55,652 nucleotides of DNA from NCBI GenBank assembly GCA_021847015.1, contig JAJZVW010000020.1:1-55652 (forward strand). Reading direction: 5' to 3'. This document shows positions 27,746 through 37,302 of this stretch, piece after piece. Each line of letters starts with the position of its first letter. Position 1 is the stretch's first letter. The notes beneath the pieces were generated by a model. That model was not told the origin of the DNA. It was given only the letters and a program-made list of their open reading frames with translations, and made no database searches. The position numbers and the translations under genes are program-made. The DNA comes from Pseudomonadota bacterium (GTDB taxonomy: Bacteria; Pseudomonadota; Alphaproteobacteria; Rhodospirillales; Magnetospirillaceae).

Positions 27746-28155
27746 AGCAAGCCATCCTTTTGCGCCTTGGCTATCAGCTCGCGGACGATTTTTGCGCCCG
27801 ACCTGTGCCGCGCGGCCCGCTCCAGGGCAAATTCGCTCCGGTTTGCATAACGCTGGGAAACATCCCAATCGTCAAACGGGTTCTCGCCCGGAAGCGAATA
27901 GGACGGTCCGTGGCGATGCCCAGAACGGTATGTTTCGTAGCGGCACCAAATTTTATCCGCATGGTCGCGGTCGGACCTTTCGCCCGGCTTGCCTTTGTTA
28001 TCCATCCTCATCCCGAACGCCTGCATGAGACGTTTCAGCCCGCATTCAGCAGCCAATCCGTACAGATGATCTGCATTCGCCAATCGGGCGTCGGCGAATA
28101 GCCTTTCCGCATCGTGCCAATGGCGGTCGTGGGCATCGAGGAAGTCGGCGTTCAT
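27742..28155 (-). CDS. HEPN-like small protein, first gene of the cassette
   Basis: 137 residues, mostly helical. The first half (WHDAERLFADARLANADHLYGLAAECGLK, about 13-41) matches the pattern of HEPN helical bundles (helix pair with an AAECxLK core). HADKIW (65-70), W97 and QRYANR (101-106) fit the later helices. R60 and H65 form an Rx4H spacing, which in many HEPN proteins is the RNase site; whether it is catalytic here is not known. It is the promoter-proximal gene and overlaps the KGGVGR ATPase by four bases. HEPN domains are common in toxin-antitoxin and defence systems. Confidence 0.75.
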   Translation of the reverse strand: MNADFLDAHDRHWHDAERLFADARLANADHLYGLAAECGLKRLMQAFGMRMDNKGKPGERSDRDHADKIWCRYETYRSGHRHGPSYSLPGENPFDDWDVSQRYANRSEFALERAARHRSGAKIVRELIAKAQKDGLL

Positions 28156-28349
28156 CCGGCGGTTCTCGGTGTGCGCGTCCTTATCGTCATCCTATTGGCA
28201 GTGGCCGACGTCAACATCTAAATCGCGCGGTGGGACTACAAAATACTAATCCAGGCAACCTTTCTTTTTCGCCATCCTCCTACGCGCGGGGGATTTTCCA
28301 CCCGGTTGCACGCCGCCATATGCCAGGGAACCCTGTCCCCGGAGGCCCC

Positions 28350-28712
28350 ATGGCCGAAGAATGGCATGCCCCCTACGAGCGGCTGAGCCCGGACACCATC
28401 ACCCGGCACCGGGCGCTGCGGTCCCTGATGGAGGAGCTGGAGGCGGTCGATTGGTACCGCCAGCGCGCCGACGACTGCGCCGACGAGGCGCTCAAGGCCA
28501 TCCTGCTGCACAACATGCGCGAAGAGATCGAGCACGCTACCATGCTGCTGGAGTGGCTGCGGCGCGCCGACGCGGATTTCGCCGCCACGCTGGACGCCTA
28601 TCTCTACACGCGGGGCGACATCGCCGAGCGGGAGAAGGCGGCCGAGGCCGAGCGAACGGACGCCAAGCCGGAAGTTCCGATGCGTCGCTTCACCGTCGGT
28701 CCGCTGAAATAA
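28350..28712 (+). CDS. Encapsulated ferritin-like protein EncFtn
   Basis: Ferroxidase cargo of an encapsulin nanocompartment, 120 residues. The metal-site pattern is present: E29 (EELEAVDWY) and E59/H62 (REEIEHA). The C-terminus MRRFTVGPLK (111-120) looks like an encapsulin-targeting peptide joined by a flexible Glu/Ala/Lys linker. ATG 28350 follows GGAGG; the longer frame from 28230 is rejected. The shell gene starts 10 bases downstream. Confidence 0.93.
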   Translation: MAEEWHAPYERLSPDTITRHRALRSLMEELEAVDWYRQRADDCADEALKAILLHNMREEIEHATMLLEWLRRADADFAATLDAYLYTRGDIAEREKAAEAERTDAKPEVPMRRFTVGPLK

Positions 28713-28722
28713 GGGGGCCGGC

Positions 28723-29532
28723 ATGGACCCGCTCAACCGCGCCCTCGCCCCGTTTGGCGACGACATCTGGCAGGCCATCGAGGACACGGCGGTCGAGGCG
28801 GCGCGCGCGGTGCTTACCGCGCGGCGCTTCCTGCCGGTGGAGGGACCGTTCGGGCTGGGGCTGACGGCGATCGAGGCCGGCAGCGACGACATCGCCGAGG
28901 TGGAAAATCCGGCCGAAGCCGTCGCCATCCTGGGCGCCCCCCTGTCGGTGCCGATGCTGTGGAGGGGATTCGGCCTCAGTCTGCGGCGGCTGGCGGCGCA
29001 TCGCGAGCACGGCCAGCCGCTGGACCTCGCGGCCGTGATCGACGCCGCCTCGGCCATGGCGCGGCTGGAGGAGCGGCTGATCTATCACGGCGACGCCCGG
29101 GCCGGCCTCGCCGGTCTGCTCAACGCCCAGGGCACGCTGTCGGTGGCGGGGGGGGATTGGAGCCGGATCGACCAAGCGCTGAAGGACGTGCTTGCCGCGG
29201 TGACGGCGTTGGACGACGACGGGCATTCGGGGCCCTACGCACTGGCGGCCGCGCCCCATCTCTACAACGGCCTGTTCCGGCGCTACGCCGATTCCGACCT
29301 GCTTCAGGTGGACCACCTCGGCCGCCTGTGCGCCGCCGGCATCTTCAAGGCGGCGATCCCCGGCGCGGTGATCATCGACCCCCGGGTCGGGCGGCTGGTG
29401 GTCGGCCAGGACCTTGCCGCCGGCTTCGCCTCCCTCGATGGGGTGCATTGCCGGATGTTCCTGTCGGAAAGCCTGGTGCTGGCCATCGACGACGCCCGGG
29501 CGATATGCCGGATCGTGCTGGAAGAGGCATAG
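28723..29532 (+). CDS. Family 1 encapsulin shell protein
   Basis: 269-residue HK97-fold shell protein (linocin-M18 family) that assembles the compartment storing iron oxidised by EncFtn. The beginning (MDPLNRALAPFGDDIWQAIEDTA) and the FLPVEGPFGLG and LYNGLFRRYADSDLL segments are typical. Length matches the small T=1 shells. It is the second gene of the encapsulin operon and is followed by a strong hairpin. Confidence 0.94.
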   Translation: MDPLNRALAPFGDDIWQAIEDTAVEAARAVLTARRFLPVEGPFGLGLTAIEAGSDDIAEVENPAEAVAILGAPLSVPMLWRGFGLSLRRLAAHREHGQPLDLAAVIDAASAMARLEERLIYHGDARAGLAGLLNAQGTLSVAGGDWSRIDQALKDVLAAVTALDDDGHSGPYALAAAPHLYNGLFRRYADSDLLQVDHLGRLCAAGIFKAAIPGAVIIDPRVGRLVVGQDLAAGFASLDGVHCRMFLSESLVLAIDDARAICRIVLEEA

Positions 29533-29548
29533 GACCGGCACCACGGCT

Positions 29549-29650
29549 GAAAGGTTCCTCGTCGCTGCGCTCGCTCGGAACGACAAACTCTTCTGTCGTC
29601 CCGAGCGCAGCCGAGGGACCTTTCACGCACCGTGCCCGAAAGGTCCCTCG
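29549..29650. repeat. Palindromic intergenic repeat between encapsulin and ahcY
   Basis: Two nested inverted repeats, including a perfect 13-bp stem (29612-29624 and 29638-29650) with a 13-base loop. The arms carry the CGAGGGACCTTTC core related to the other dispersed elements, but the 18-bp terminal repeats are absent. The position between convergent genes suggests it also acts as a bidirectional terminator. Confidence 0.65.
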
Positions 29651-29668
29651 TCTGGATGACGGGAAACC

Positions 29669-31066
<1,398 letters not shown>

Positions 31067-31133
31067 GGGGGGTCCTTGCCTGGGGATATCCTGGTGCGGT
31101 TGTAGCAGCGCCGGTCAATGATGGCAAGAAGCG

Positions 31134-31151
31134 CATAAACATATCTTTATG
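31134..31151. promoter_or_regulatory. Palindromic operator candidate between ahcY and the meaB unit
   Basis: CATAAACATATCTTTATG is an 18-bp near-perfect palindrome (one symmetric mismatch pair, C at 7 and C at 12). It is close to the CATAAAGATATCTTTATG type recognised by ArsR-family SahR regulators of the methionine/SAM cycle in proteobacteria. The SahR link is inference from memory of that motif. Confidence 0.45.
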
Positions 31152-31206
31152 TCGATATGGGGCATTGCCTCTCCCCCTGGTGGCGGCGGTCGTGTAGACT
31201 TCGCCG

Positions 31207-31491
31207 ATGTTCGGGTTTCTGAAATCGCTTTTCCTCGACAAAAAGGCGCAGCACGCTCTGGCCAAGCGCGCATCCGCCGGGAAGCCCGTGTCCGCGCGCG
31301 ACGAAGCCATCCGCCAGGCGCAGGCGAACATGCGGAAAATGGTGACGCCGGACCGGGCCGAACTGATCCGCAAGGCGATGGAGGTGCATCGGGCGAAGCA
31401 AGCCGTTTTCGCCGATCTGTCCGACTCCGAGCGCAGCCGGCTGGTGGCCCTGGCCCTGAAGCGGCTGCTGAACGAAGGCAAGGACGGGTGA
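31207..31491 (+). CDS. Small basic protein upstream of meaB
   Basis: 94 residues, helical and charged ([42 protein letters not shown]). No family recognised. Its TGA overlaps the GTG start of meaB (GTGA), implying coupled translation. It is divergent from ahcY. Confidence 0.75.
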   Translation: MFGFLKSLFLDKKAQHALAKRASAGKPVSARDEAIRQAQANMRKMVTPDRAELIRKAMEVHRAKQAVFADLSDSERSRLVALALKRLLNEGKDG

Positions 31492-32492
31492 GCGCGCCGG
31501 CGCCGCCGGCCCCCCCGCCGGATGGAGACGCCCTGGCGCGGGGCGTGCTGGGCGGCGACCGCCGTGCCCTGGCCCGCGCCATCACCCTGGTGGAATCGAC
31601 CCGCGACGACCACCGCGACGCGGCCGAGGCCCTTCTCCACGCGCTACTGCCCCATACCGGGCGCGGCATCCGGCTGGGCATCACCGGCACGCCCGGCGTC
31701 GGCAAATCCACCTTCATCGAGGCGTTCGGGCGGCATGTGGTCGATCGCGGCCACCGGCTGGCGGTGCTGGCGGTGGATCCTTCCAGTCCCCGCTCGGGCG
31801 GTTCGATCCTGGGCGACAAGACCCGCATGGAGCGGTTGGCGCACGACCCGCGCGCCTTCATCCGGCCCAGCCCGTCCGGCGGCGCCCTGGGCGGCGTGGC
31901 GCGCCGGACCCGCGAAGCGATGCTGGTGTGCGAGGCCGCCGGCTACGACGTCGTCGTCGTGGAGACCGTGGGCGTCGGCCAGAGCGAGACCGCGGTGGCC
32001 GACATGGTGGACATGTTCCTGCTGCTGCTGGTGCCCGGCGGTGGGGATGAATTGCAAGGGATCAAGCGCGGCATCGTCGAACTGGCCGACGCCATCGTCG
32101 TGACCAAGGCCGATGGCGACCTGGCCGCCGCCGCTGCCCGCGCCCGGCACGAATACGCCAACGCCCTGCGCCTGCTGTCCCCGACCGCGAGCGAATGGTC
32201 CGTGCCCGTGCTGACCTGTTCGGCCCTGGCCGGACAGGGAATCGACGCGGTGTGGGAGACGGTGGGGCGCTACCGCGACGGCATGACCGCCTCGGGCCGG
32301 TTCGCCGAACGCCGCGCCTCCCAGGCGCGGGCCCGGCTGTGGGGCGAGGTCTCGGAAACGCTGCTCGCCGAATTGCGCCGGGACCCCGCGATTGCCGCGC
32401 TGCTGCCCGGGTTGGAGCGCGACGTCGCGGCCCAAATCCTGGCTCCCGGTACCGCCGCGCGGCGGATCATGGCCGCATTGCGGGGGCGTTAA
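31488..32492 (+). CDS. meaB: MeaB/ArgK-type G-protein chaperone
   Basis: GTPase that protects and reactivates adenosylcobalamin-dependent mutases such as methylmalonyl-CoA mutase. From GTG 31488 it has 334 residues. P-loop GTPGVGKST is at 67-75, [19 protein letters not shown] follows, then ETVGVGQSE and TKAD. No mutase subunit is present in the window, so the partner lies elsewhere. An in-frame start far upstream overlaps the small gene and is rejected. Confidence 0.93.
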   Translation: MSAPAPPAPPPDGDALARGVLGGDRRALARAITLVESTRDDHRDAAEALLHALLPHTGRGIRLGITGTPGVGKSTFIEAFGRHVVDRGHRLAVLAVDPSSPRSGGSILGDKTRMERLAHDPRAFIRPSPSGGALGGVARRTREAMLVCEAAGYDVVVVETVGVGQSETAVADMVDMFLLLLVPGGGDELQGIKRGIVELADAIVVTKADGDLAAAAARARHEYANALRLLSPTASEWSVPVLTCSALAGQGIDAVWETVGRYRDGMTASGRFAERRASQARARLWGEVSETLLAELRRDPAIAALLPGLERDVAAQILAPGTAARRIMAALRGR

Positions 32493-32495
32493 GAC

Positions 32496-32510
32496 TTTAC
32501 CATAGGTAAA
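32496..32510. promoter_or_regulatory. Perfect inverted repeat between meaB and cheZ
   Basis: TTTACC-ATA-GGTAAA is a perfect 6+6 palindrome 69 bases upstream of cheZ and 3 bases after the meaB stop. It may be an operator or part of a terminator hairpin; the outer GCGTT and AACGC arms could extend pairing. Confidence 0.35.
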
Positions 32511-32578
32511 AACGCGCTGGCGATTTGCCGCCGTCCTGCCAAAATGGGCTCCTCCGGGACACAACCAGGAATGTCGCC

Positions 32579-33136
32579 ATGTCCAGTCCGCTCGCCGACC
32601 CCGATTCCCTCAAGAAAGAGCTGGTCGGGCTGTTCGGGCATCTCCAGCGAATCCGCAAGGAGCTGGCCGCCCTCAGCCATGCTGGCGAGTCCGATCACTT
32701 TCGCAGCATGTCGGACGAGCTGGACGAAATCGTCGCCGCCACCGAACGCGCGACCAACACCATCATGGAAAGCGTCGAGGGGATCGACGGGCTGGTGGGC
32801 CAGGCGCGTGGGCTCACCGACGACCCCGCGCTGGCCGCCGTGTGCGACGCGGTCGTCGAGCGGGTCAACGCCGTGTTCGAGGCCTGCTCGTTCCAGGACA
32901 TCACCGGCCAGCGCGTCACCAAGGTGGTGAATTCGCTGAAATTCGTCGAGGAGCGGGTCAACGCCATCGTCCTCACCTGGGGCCGCGAAGAACTGGACCG
33001 GGTGGTGGTCGAGATCAAGGAGGAAAAGGGCGAGAAGCGCCTGCTCAATGGACCGGCCCTTCCCGGCCAGGGCATCGACCAGGCGCAGGTCGACCAGCTC
33101 CTGGCCCAGACCGAGATCGACAAGCTTTTCGGCTGA
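32579..33136 (+). CDS. cheZ: Protein phosphatase CheZ
   Basis: Dephosphorylates CheY-P. The 185 residues form a long helical hairpin with the active-site motif FQDITGQR (105-112; D107 and Q111 correspond to E. coli D143 and Q147). The C-terminal QAQVDQLLAQTEIDKLFG is a CheY-binding tail. ATG 32579 follows AGGA; the frame runs upstream. It stands alone, without other che genes. Confidence 0.92.
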   Translation: MSSPLADPDSLKKELVGLFGHLQRIRKELAALSHAGESDHFRSMSDELDEIVAATERATNTIMESVEGIDGLVGQARGLTDDPALAAVCDAVVERVNAVFEACSFQDITGQRVTKVVNSLKFVEERVNAIVLTWGREELDRVVVEIKEEKGEKRLLNGPALPGQGIDQAQVDQLLAQTEIDKLFG

Positions 33137-33239
33137 TCCGCGGCCGGGGCGCCGCCTCTCCGATTCGCCCCCTGCGCGGGCAATTAAATTGTTGCGGTGC
33201 GGTCGCTACGGGGTTAGGTGTCTGATTGTCCCTAGTGGT

Positions 33240-33353
33240 CCGATCCTGACGGAAGGTTCGGGGCCTGAACGTTCCGTCGGGTGGATCGGCCCACGAAATC
33301 AATGAATTGTGCACTGACCCGTTCAGAAGGTCGGCGTAGCTTCCGAATGGGTC
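33240..33353 (+). ncRNA. Structured leader upstream of panD-queC-yjbQ
   Basis: Two stem-loops precede panD. The first (33240-33289) pairs CCGATCC with GGATCGG, GACGGAA with TTCCGTC, and GTTC with GAAC around a 7-base loop. The second (33316-33353) pairs GACCC-TTC-AAG with CTT-GAA-GGGTC. Neither has a T-tract. Pattern and loop do not match the preQ1 riboswitch classes as I know them. The structure is seen in the sequence; a regulatory function is inferred. Confidence 0.4.
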
Positions 33354-33376
33354 GGCGCACCAGCCTCCGGTGACTT

Positions 33377-33919
33377 ATGATCAACGTCATCCGCGCCAAG
33401 CTGCACGGCATCCGCGTCACCAGCGCCGATCTGAACTACCACGGTTCGATCACGCTGGACCCCCAGCACTGCGAGGCGGCCGGCATCTACCCGATGGAGT
33501 TCGTCGATATCTGGAACAAGAACTCGGGCGCGCGCATCTCGACCTATGTCATCTTCGGCGAGCCGGGGTCGCGCTGCTGCGTGCTGAACGGCGCCGCCGC
33601 GCGCACCTGCCAGACGGGCGACGAGCTGATCGTCGCCGCCTCCGAATATCTGCCCGGCCCCGAGGGATTGTACAACCTGAAGCCGCGCATCCTGACGTTC
33701 CTGCCGGACAACCAGGTGGATCAGATATTGTTCTACGACGTCTACCGCAGCGACCGGCGCCCCTACGATTTCCGCATCGTCGATGCCGACCGGCAGACGG
33801 TCGAAAGCTGCCACACCTGGCCCAACGTCGATATCGCCGCGATCCGCCACGACCTCCGGAAAAAGGGATGGGCGGAGGCCGAGATCGACGCGTTCGTGCA
33901 ATCCCATTTTTCGCTGTAG
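33377..33919 (+). CDS. panD: Aspartate 1-decarboxylase with a C-terminal extension
   Basis: Pyruvoyl enzyme that makes beta-alanine for pantothenate. The processing site is YHGS with cleavage between G23 and S24, giving pyruvoyl at residue 24. K8, TYVI (56-59) and NGAAAR (71-76) are conserved. The PanD core ends near residue 118 ([17 protein letters not shown]). A further 62 residues (119-180; [12 protein letters not shown] ... [17 protein letters not shown]) are extra compared with the usual 115-130 residues and match nothing I know. queC starts six bases after the stop, so the two are likely in one operon. Confidence 0.85.
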   Translation: MINVIRAKLHGIRVTSADLNYHGSITLDPQHCEAAGIYPMEFVDIWNKNSGARISTYVIFGEPGSRCCVLNGAAARTCQTGDELIVAASEYLPGPEGLYNLKPRILTFLPDNQVDQILFYDVYRSDRRPYDFRIVDADRQTVESCHTWPNVDIAAIRHDLRKKGWAEAEIDAFVQSHFSL

Positions 33920-33925
33920 GCCCGC

Positions 33926-34642
33926 ATGACGGCCGAAGGCCCCATCGCCGTCGTTCTGCTGTCGGGAGGACTGGACTCGGCCACCGTCCTGGCCATGGCC
34001 CGCGCCGAGGGCTACCGCGCGGCGGCGCTGTCGTTCCGCTACGGACAGCGCCACGCGGTGGAGATTGACGCGGCCCGGCGGGTGGCCGGCGCCGTGGGCG
34101 TCTTCCGGCACGAGATCGTCGACATCGACCTGCGCGCTTTCGGCGGCTCGGCCCTGACGTCGGACATCGCCGTCCCCAAGGACCGCGCCGAGGCCGAGAT
34201 CGCCCACGGCATCCCCGTGACCTACGTCCCCGCGCGCAACACCATCATGCTGGCCTTCGCGCTGGCCTTCGCCGAAACCCTGGGCGCCGACGACATCTTC
34301 ATCGGCGTCAACGCGATCGACTATTCCGGCTATCCCGACTGCCGGCCGGACTACGTCGCCGCGTTCGAGGCCATGGCCAACCTGGCCACCAAGGCGGGGG
34401 TGGAAGGCCGGCGCCTCTGCATCCACGCCCCGCTCATCCGCCTCACCAAGGGCGGGATCATCCGCCGCGGCCTGGCGCTGGGCGTCGATTACGCCTTGAC
34501 CTCAAGCTGCTACGACCCCACTCCCAAAGGGACCGCCTGCGGCCGTTGCGACGCGTGCCGGCTGCGCCTCAAAGGGTTCGCGGAGGCGGGAATCGCCGAC
34601 CCTGTGGCCTATGCCGCGGCTCGGGATGATCGGGGACAATGA
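33926..34642 (+). CDS. queC: 7-cyano-7-deazaguanine synthase QueC
   Basis: ATP-dependent conversion of 7-carboxy-7-deazaguanine to preQ0 for queuosine. The 238 residues have the PP-loop SGGLDS (13-18) and C-terminal zinc cysteines in [19 protein letters not shown]. The stop overlaps the first yjbQ start (ATGA). Other queuosine genes in the window (queF, queG) are distant. Confidence 0.96.
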   Translation: MTAEGPIAVVLLSGGLDSATVLAMARAEGYRAAALSFRYGQRHAVEIDAARRVAGAVGVFRHEIVDIDLRAFGGSALTSDIAVPKDRAEAEIAHGIPVTYVPARNTIMLAFALAFAETLGADDIFIGVNAIDYSGYPDCRPDYVAAFEAMANLATKAGVEGRRLCIHAPLIRLTKGGIIRRGLALGVDYALTSSCYDPTPKGTACGRCDACRLRLKGFAEAGIADPVAYAAARDDRGQ

Positions 34643-35016
34643 GACAGGTTCAGGAAAGCCTCACCATCGCCACCACCCGCCACGGCAACCACGACGTCAC
34701 CCGCGACATCGCCGCCTGGGTCGAGCGGCAGGGAATCGAGACCGGGCTGCTGGTGGTGCTGCTGCCCCATGTGTCCGCCCACCTGACCCTCCAGGAGCAT
34801 GCGGACCGCGACGACCTCCACACCTTCTTCCGCCGGCTGGAGGTGCGCAACATGGAGGATTTCGGCGAATTCACCTCGGCCGTCACCAGCGTATCGCTGT
34901 CCATCCCGGTGCGGGACGGCCGGATGGGCATCGGCGCGCGCCAGCGCATCTACCTGTACGAACACCGCGACAGGGCCCAGAACCGCAACCTCCTTCTCCA
35001 CCTTATCGGAGAGTAG
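34639..35016 (+). CDS. YjbQ-family protein, divergent copy 1
   Basis: 125-residue UPF0047/YjbQ protein. It keeps the N-terminal [24 protein letters not shown] and C-terminal [23 protein letters not shown] segments. It lacks the central YRHTAEGPDDMPAHI region found in the next gene, which holds conserved histidines. Its activity may therefore be lost or changed. It overlaps queC by four bases and is followed two bases later by copy 2. Confidence 0.85.
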   Translation: MRQVQESLTIATTRHGNHDVTRDIAAWVERQGIETGLLVVLLPHVSAHLTLQEHADRDDLHTFFRRLEVRNMEDFGEFTSAVTSVSLSIPVRDGRMGIGARQRIYLYEHRDRAQNRNLLLHLIGE

Positions 35017-35018
35017 GC

Positions 35019-35438
35019 ATGCGCCAAGCGCATACCGTCCTCGCCGTCCGCACGCCGGGCCAGGGGTTGACCGATGTCACCGCCGGCCTTGCCGCCTTCA
35101 TCCGCGACAGCGGCATCCGCACCGGCCTGTTGACGGCGTTCATCCAGCACACCTCCGCCAGCCTGACCGTCCAGGAGAACGCCGATCCCGACGTGCTGGC
35201 CGACCTCGACGCCTTCTTCCGGAGGCTGGTGCGCGAAGACGCCACCCTTTATCGGCACACGGCGGAGGGGCCGGACGACATGCCGGCGCACATCCGGTCG
35301 GCCTTGACGCAGACACAGATTTCCATCCCCGTGCTCGACGGCCGCCTCGCCCTGGGGACATGGCAGGCGGTCTACGTGTTCGAGCACCGCGCCCGCCCCC
35401 ACCAGCGCCGCCTCGTGCTGCACCTGTCGGGAGAATAG
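35019..35438 (+). CDS. YjbQ-family protein, canonical copy 2
   Basis: 139-residue YjbQ/UPF0047 protein with the full pattern: HTSASLTVQENADPDVLADLDAFF, YRHTAEGPDDMPAHI, and SIPVLDGRLALGTWQAVYVFEH. Members have been linked to thiamin phosphate synthase-like activity, but the physiological role is unsettled. It closes the panD-queC-yjbQ-yjbQ run. Confidence 0.9.
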   Translation: MRQAHTVLAVRTPGQGLTDVTAGLAAFIRDSGIRTGLLTAFIQHTSASLTVQENADPDVLADLDAFFRRLVREDATLYRHTAEGPDDMPAHIRSALTQTQISIPVLDGRLALGTWQAVYVFEHRARPHQRRLVLHLSGE

Positions 35439-35453
35439 GCCCCGGCCCCCGGG

Positions 35454-35849
35454 CTACGGGGTGATGGACCGCTGGAGGATATCGAGCAACTGGCGGCCGT
35501 TCACCGGCTTGTGCATGATCGGCAGGCCCGACGCCGCCGCGTGGCGCAGCCGGTCGACGGCCGTGTCGCCGGTCACCAGCACGCCGGGGATGCCGCTGCC
35601 GAAGACACGGCGGACGTCTTCGATCGCATCGGTTCCGGTCTGCCCGTCCCGCAGGCGGTAATCGGCCAGGATGAAGCGCGGCGGCTCGCCCCCCGCTTCC
35701 AGCTGGGCCAGGGCATCGGCGGTGGAATGGGCGGCGACGACCCGGTAGCCCCAGCTTTCGAACAGCATCTGATAGCCGGCAAGGACGATGGCCTCGTCCT
35801 CGATGACGACGATCAGCGGTGCGGCTTCCGGCAGACACGCGGTTTTCAT
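35454..35849 (-). CDS. Single-domain response regulator receiver
   Basis: 131 residues, receiver domain only: acidic pair E17/D18, phospho-acceptor D63 (LADYRLRDG), VTGD at 92-95 and K114 (HKPV). There is no output domain. Such proteins relay phosphate or act as sinks. No kinase is adjacent. Confidence 0.9.
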   Translation of the reverse strand: MKTACLPEAAPLIVVIEDEAIVLAGYQMLFESWGYRVVAAHSTADALAQLEAGGEPPRFILADYRLRDGQTGTDAIEDVRRVFGSGIPGVLVTGDTAVDRLRHAAASGLPIMHKPVNGRQLLDILQRSITP

Positions 35850-36279
35850 GGCGACCGCGGGACCCCCTGTTGACTAACTGGGCGGGATAATGCGGCATCG
35901 CGCAAGAGAGGGGAATTCCTTCGATAGGCATACATTCTATATCGTTGGCAGGGGGGACTGTTCGAACCGGCGCGCCGGCCGCACCGCCCGACCGCAAAAT
36001 TGGGCCGCAGAGCGGTTGCGTTCGGCAGCCAAAATCGCCTTTACTTCTTGTTTCGTGTTTACCGGGGCGCCGGCTGCGGTTCTCATTATGCGTTTTTCGC
36101 TGTCATCCCGAGCCGGGGGCGAGGGATCTTTCAGGCACTTTCGCGTGAAGGACCCCTTGGCGGCCATGCCGCCAAACGTGTCGAATCGGGCGCCTGCGCG
36201 CCCGGCGCTCCGCTCCCTCGGGATGACATCAATGGCGAGGGCGCATAATGCGCTGGCCCGCCCCTGGAAAAGGTGACCG
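35850..36279. other. Intergenic region between the receiver gene and nadA
   Basis: 430 bases. The right half is a diverged copy of the MITE-like element (36074-36255); I see no gene in the remainder. Confidence 0.7.
36074..36255. mobile_element. MITE-like element, diverged copy
   Basis: The left end matches 17 of 18 bases of the terminal repeat (36074-36091). The right end is a shortened copy (GCATAATG then CGCTG, 36243-36255). The TGTCATCCCGAG and CTCGGGATGACA arms are present. About 43 extra internal bases make it longer than the 144-bp form. No flanking direct repeats. It lies about 25 bases before nadA. Confidence 0.7.
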
Positions 36280-37302
36280 ATGACCGACACCGTTGTCCTG
36301 CCGTCCGCGGACGCCCTCACCGAGGACGACATCGATCCCACGCTGGACCTCGTCGCCGAGATCGGGCGGCTGCGCAAGGAGCGCAACGCCGTCATCCTGG
36401 CCCATTACTACCAGGACGGCGAAATCCAGGACCTGGCCGATTTCGTCGGCGATTCCCTCGACCTGTCGCGCAAGGCGGCCGCCACCTCGGCGGACGTGAT
36501 CGTCTTCTGCGGCGTCCGGTTCATGGGCGAGGTCGCCAAGATCCTCTCGCCGGGCAAGACCGTCCTGATCCCCGACGCCGAGGCCGGCTGCTCGCTGGAG
36601 GAGGCCTGCCGGGCCGACGCCTTCCGCCATTTCCGCGCCAAGCACCCCGACCACATCGCGGTGACCTACATCAATTGCTCGGCCGAGGTGAAGGCGCTGT
36701 CGGACGTCATCGTCACCTCGTCCAACGCCGAGGCGATCGTGCGGCAATTGCCCGCCGACCGCCCGATCCTGTTCGCCCCCGACCGCCATCTCGGCGCCTA
36801 TGTCGCGCGCAAGACCGGGCGCGAGATGACGCTGTGGCCGGGAAGCTGCATCATCCACGAGCAGTTCTCGGAGAGGGAGCTGGTCAAGCTCAAGGTGCGC
36901 CATCCCGCCGCCAAGGTGGCCGCCCACCCCGAATGCCCGGACGCCATCCTCGCCCACGCGGACCATGTCGGTTCGACCCGCAACATCCTGGATTTCGTGC
37001 TGGCCTCGGACGCGCCGGAATTCATCATCGCCACCGAGCCCCACATCATCCACCAGATGGAGAAGGCGGCGCCCCACAAGACCTTCATCGCCGCCCCCGG
37101 CGCGGACGGGAGCTGCAACTGCGCCAGTTGTCCGTTCATGGCCAAGAACACGCTGGAGAAGATCTACCTCTGCCTGCGCAACGACGCGCCGCGCATCGAA
37201 ATCCCCGAGGACCTGCGGCTGGCGGCGGTGAAGCCGCTGGAACGGATGCTGGAGATGTCGCGCTCGGTGCCGATGTCGAAAGGCCGGCCCGATGCCGCCT
37301 GA
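36280..37302 (+). CDS. nadA: Quinolinate synthase NadA
   Basis: Iron-sulfur enzyme that condenses iminoaspartate and dihydroxyacetone phosphate to quinolinate for de novo NAD. The 340 residues include [57 protein letters not shown] and CNCASCPFM, which supply cluster cysteines. It overlaps nadC by 11 bases and leads the operon. Confidence 0.97.
   Translation: MTDTVVLPSADALTEDDIDPTLDLVAEIGRLRKERNAVILAHYYQDGEIQDLADFVGDSLDLSRKAAATSADVIVFCGVRFMGEVAKILSPGKTVLIPDAEAGCSLEEACRADAFRHFRAKHPDHIAVTYINCSAEVKALSDVIVTSSNAEAIVRQLPADRPILFAPDRHLGAYVARKTGREMTLWPGSCIIHEQFSERELVKLKVRHPAAKVAAHPECPDAILAHADHVGSTRNILDFVLASDAPEFIIATEPHIIHQMEKAAPHKTFIAAPGADGSCNCASCPFMAKNTLEKIYLCLRNDAPRIEIPEDLRLAAVKPLERMLEMSRSVPMSKGRPDAA

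Noticed and set aside
31067-31206. SAH or SAM-II riboswitch upstream of ahcY
   Set aside because: The leader is short and shows no conserved riboswitch core. A palindromic protein-binding site is a better reading.
33137-33376. preQ1 riboswitch ahead of the queC operon
   Set aside because: I could not find the short hairpin with an A-rich pseudoknot tail of class I, nor the larger class II/III patterns. A structured leader exists but does not match these.
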